DNA from: Liolophura sinensis
Taxonomy: Eukaryota > Mollusca > Polyplacophora > Chitonida > Chitonidae
Direction: 5' to 3'
Length of the DNA stretch: 64,000 nucleotides
NCBI RefSeq assembly: GCF_032854445.1
Contig: NC_088300.1
Location: 68,422,984-68,486,983, forward strand
Numbering within the stretch: position 1 is the stretch's first letter; each line of letters opens with the position of its first letter. The notes below the pieces were generated by a model. The model saw nothing but the letters and a program-made list of their open reading frames with translations. It was not told where the DNA came from and searched no databases. Below, piece by piece: positions 63,529 to 64,000 of this stretch. Made by a program: the position numbers and the translations under genes.

Positions 63529-64000
63529 GTATGTATATCATTGATATTCTGTAACGGTAATGATTCGTTTGAAAAACTTGACTCATAAGGAAAAGATACG
63601 TTCGTTTGGTAAGACCACATGTGGATTAGGTTTTGTCAGAATTGCAGTGTCATTATGTTTGAAAATAATAAGATCCTCCAGGAAATGATTTGCCTTCCCC
63701 AGTATGATACACCCGTGTAGTATTCTCGGTCTCATACATGTCATATATAGGAGAGTTAGTCACCAGGGTTTCCTCCAACCATAAAATTGACCGCCATCGT
63801 GAAAATTGTATTAGCATACAACGTTGATCATAAATCAAATACATGTATAGTTCAAGTACTTGTATTTTCTCTTTTTGCTCATTAAGAAAGATTTGTTTGC
63901 GATTTTTGTCAGCCAACGTTATTGTTTTATGGCAAACCATGTGTATGTGAGGATGATCCCCATTCGGTTCACCTCAAATTGATGACTCGTTATTGTAGTT
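63529..64000. other. intron sequence to right edge
   Basis: Starts with the GTATGT donor of exon 13. A worn SINE-A trace (CCTCCAACCATAAAATTGAC, CGCCATCGTGAAAA) lies near 63765-63845. No further exon is seen. Confidence 0.5.

Overview
The window is eukaryotic genomic DNA: AT-rich, intron-rich, and full of tRNA-derived SINEs, minisatellites and decayed DNA and non-LTR transposons. The dominant SINE (3' tail ...AGTACGGCGTAAAACACC..., then AAATAAAT) is, from memory, of a type common in molluscan genomes. A lophotrochozoan, most likely a mollusc, is inferred; a brachiopod is not excluded. Nothing here is prokaryotic, and no true tRNA, rRNA or CRISPR locus was found.

Three host loci can be rebuilt exon by exon. 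(1) 4196-25346, plus strand: an 8-exon repulsive guidance molecule (RGM/hemojuvelin-type BMP co-receptor). All exon phases fit, the total is exactly 1254 nt (417 aa), and it has a signal peptide, the GDPH autocleavage site, an RRKR convertase site and a C-terminal GPI-type tail. (2) About 36.2 to 27.5 kb, minus strand: a second RGM paralogue, convergent with the first, with exon sizes largely conserved. It keeps GDPH and an RVKR site, but carries a frameshift, an in-frame TAA and a degraded exon 4, has a Tx1-type LINE inserted at or beside exon 4, and has no recognised signal-peptide exon or GPI tail. (3) 55897 to beyond the right edge, plus strand: a large lipid transfer protein (vitellogenin/apolipophorin/MTP superfamily) in 13 visible exons, with an in-frame TAG at codon 625 although coding continues in the same frame. 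About 4.9 kb upstream, at 50.90-51.07 kb, lies a duplicate of its promoter and signal-peptide exon.

Layout: 0-4 kb, non-coding with SINE pieces. 4-25 kb, RGM gene 1; its introns hold a non-autonomous hAT copy splitting a minisatellite, a 43-bp array, a hAT element with frameshifted transposase, and a 2.8-kb 46-bp satellite. 25-27.5 kb, a gap between convergent 3' ends. 27.5-36.2 kb, RGM gene 2 with its LINE. 36-50 kb, repeats, a CR1/L2-like LINE, a MITE and a Tc1 fragment. 51-64 kb, the lipid transfer protein locus.

Functionally, the RGM pair points to BMP/neogenin signalling and the lipid transfer protein to secreted lipid transport. Nothing ties the two together except neighbourhood. All exon models rest on reading frames and splice sites read by eye, with family motifs recalled from memory; no alignment or transcript data were available.
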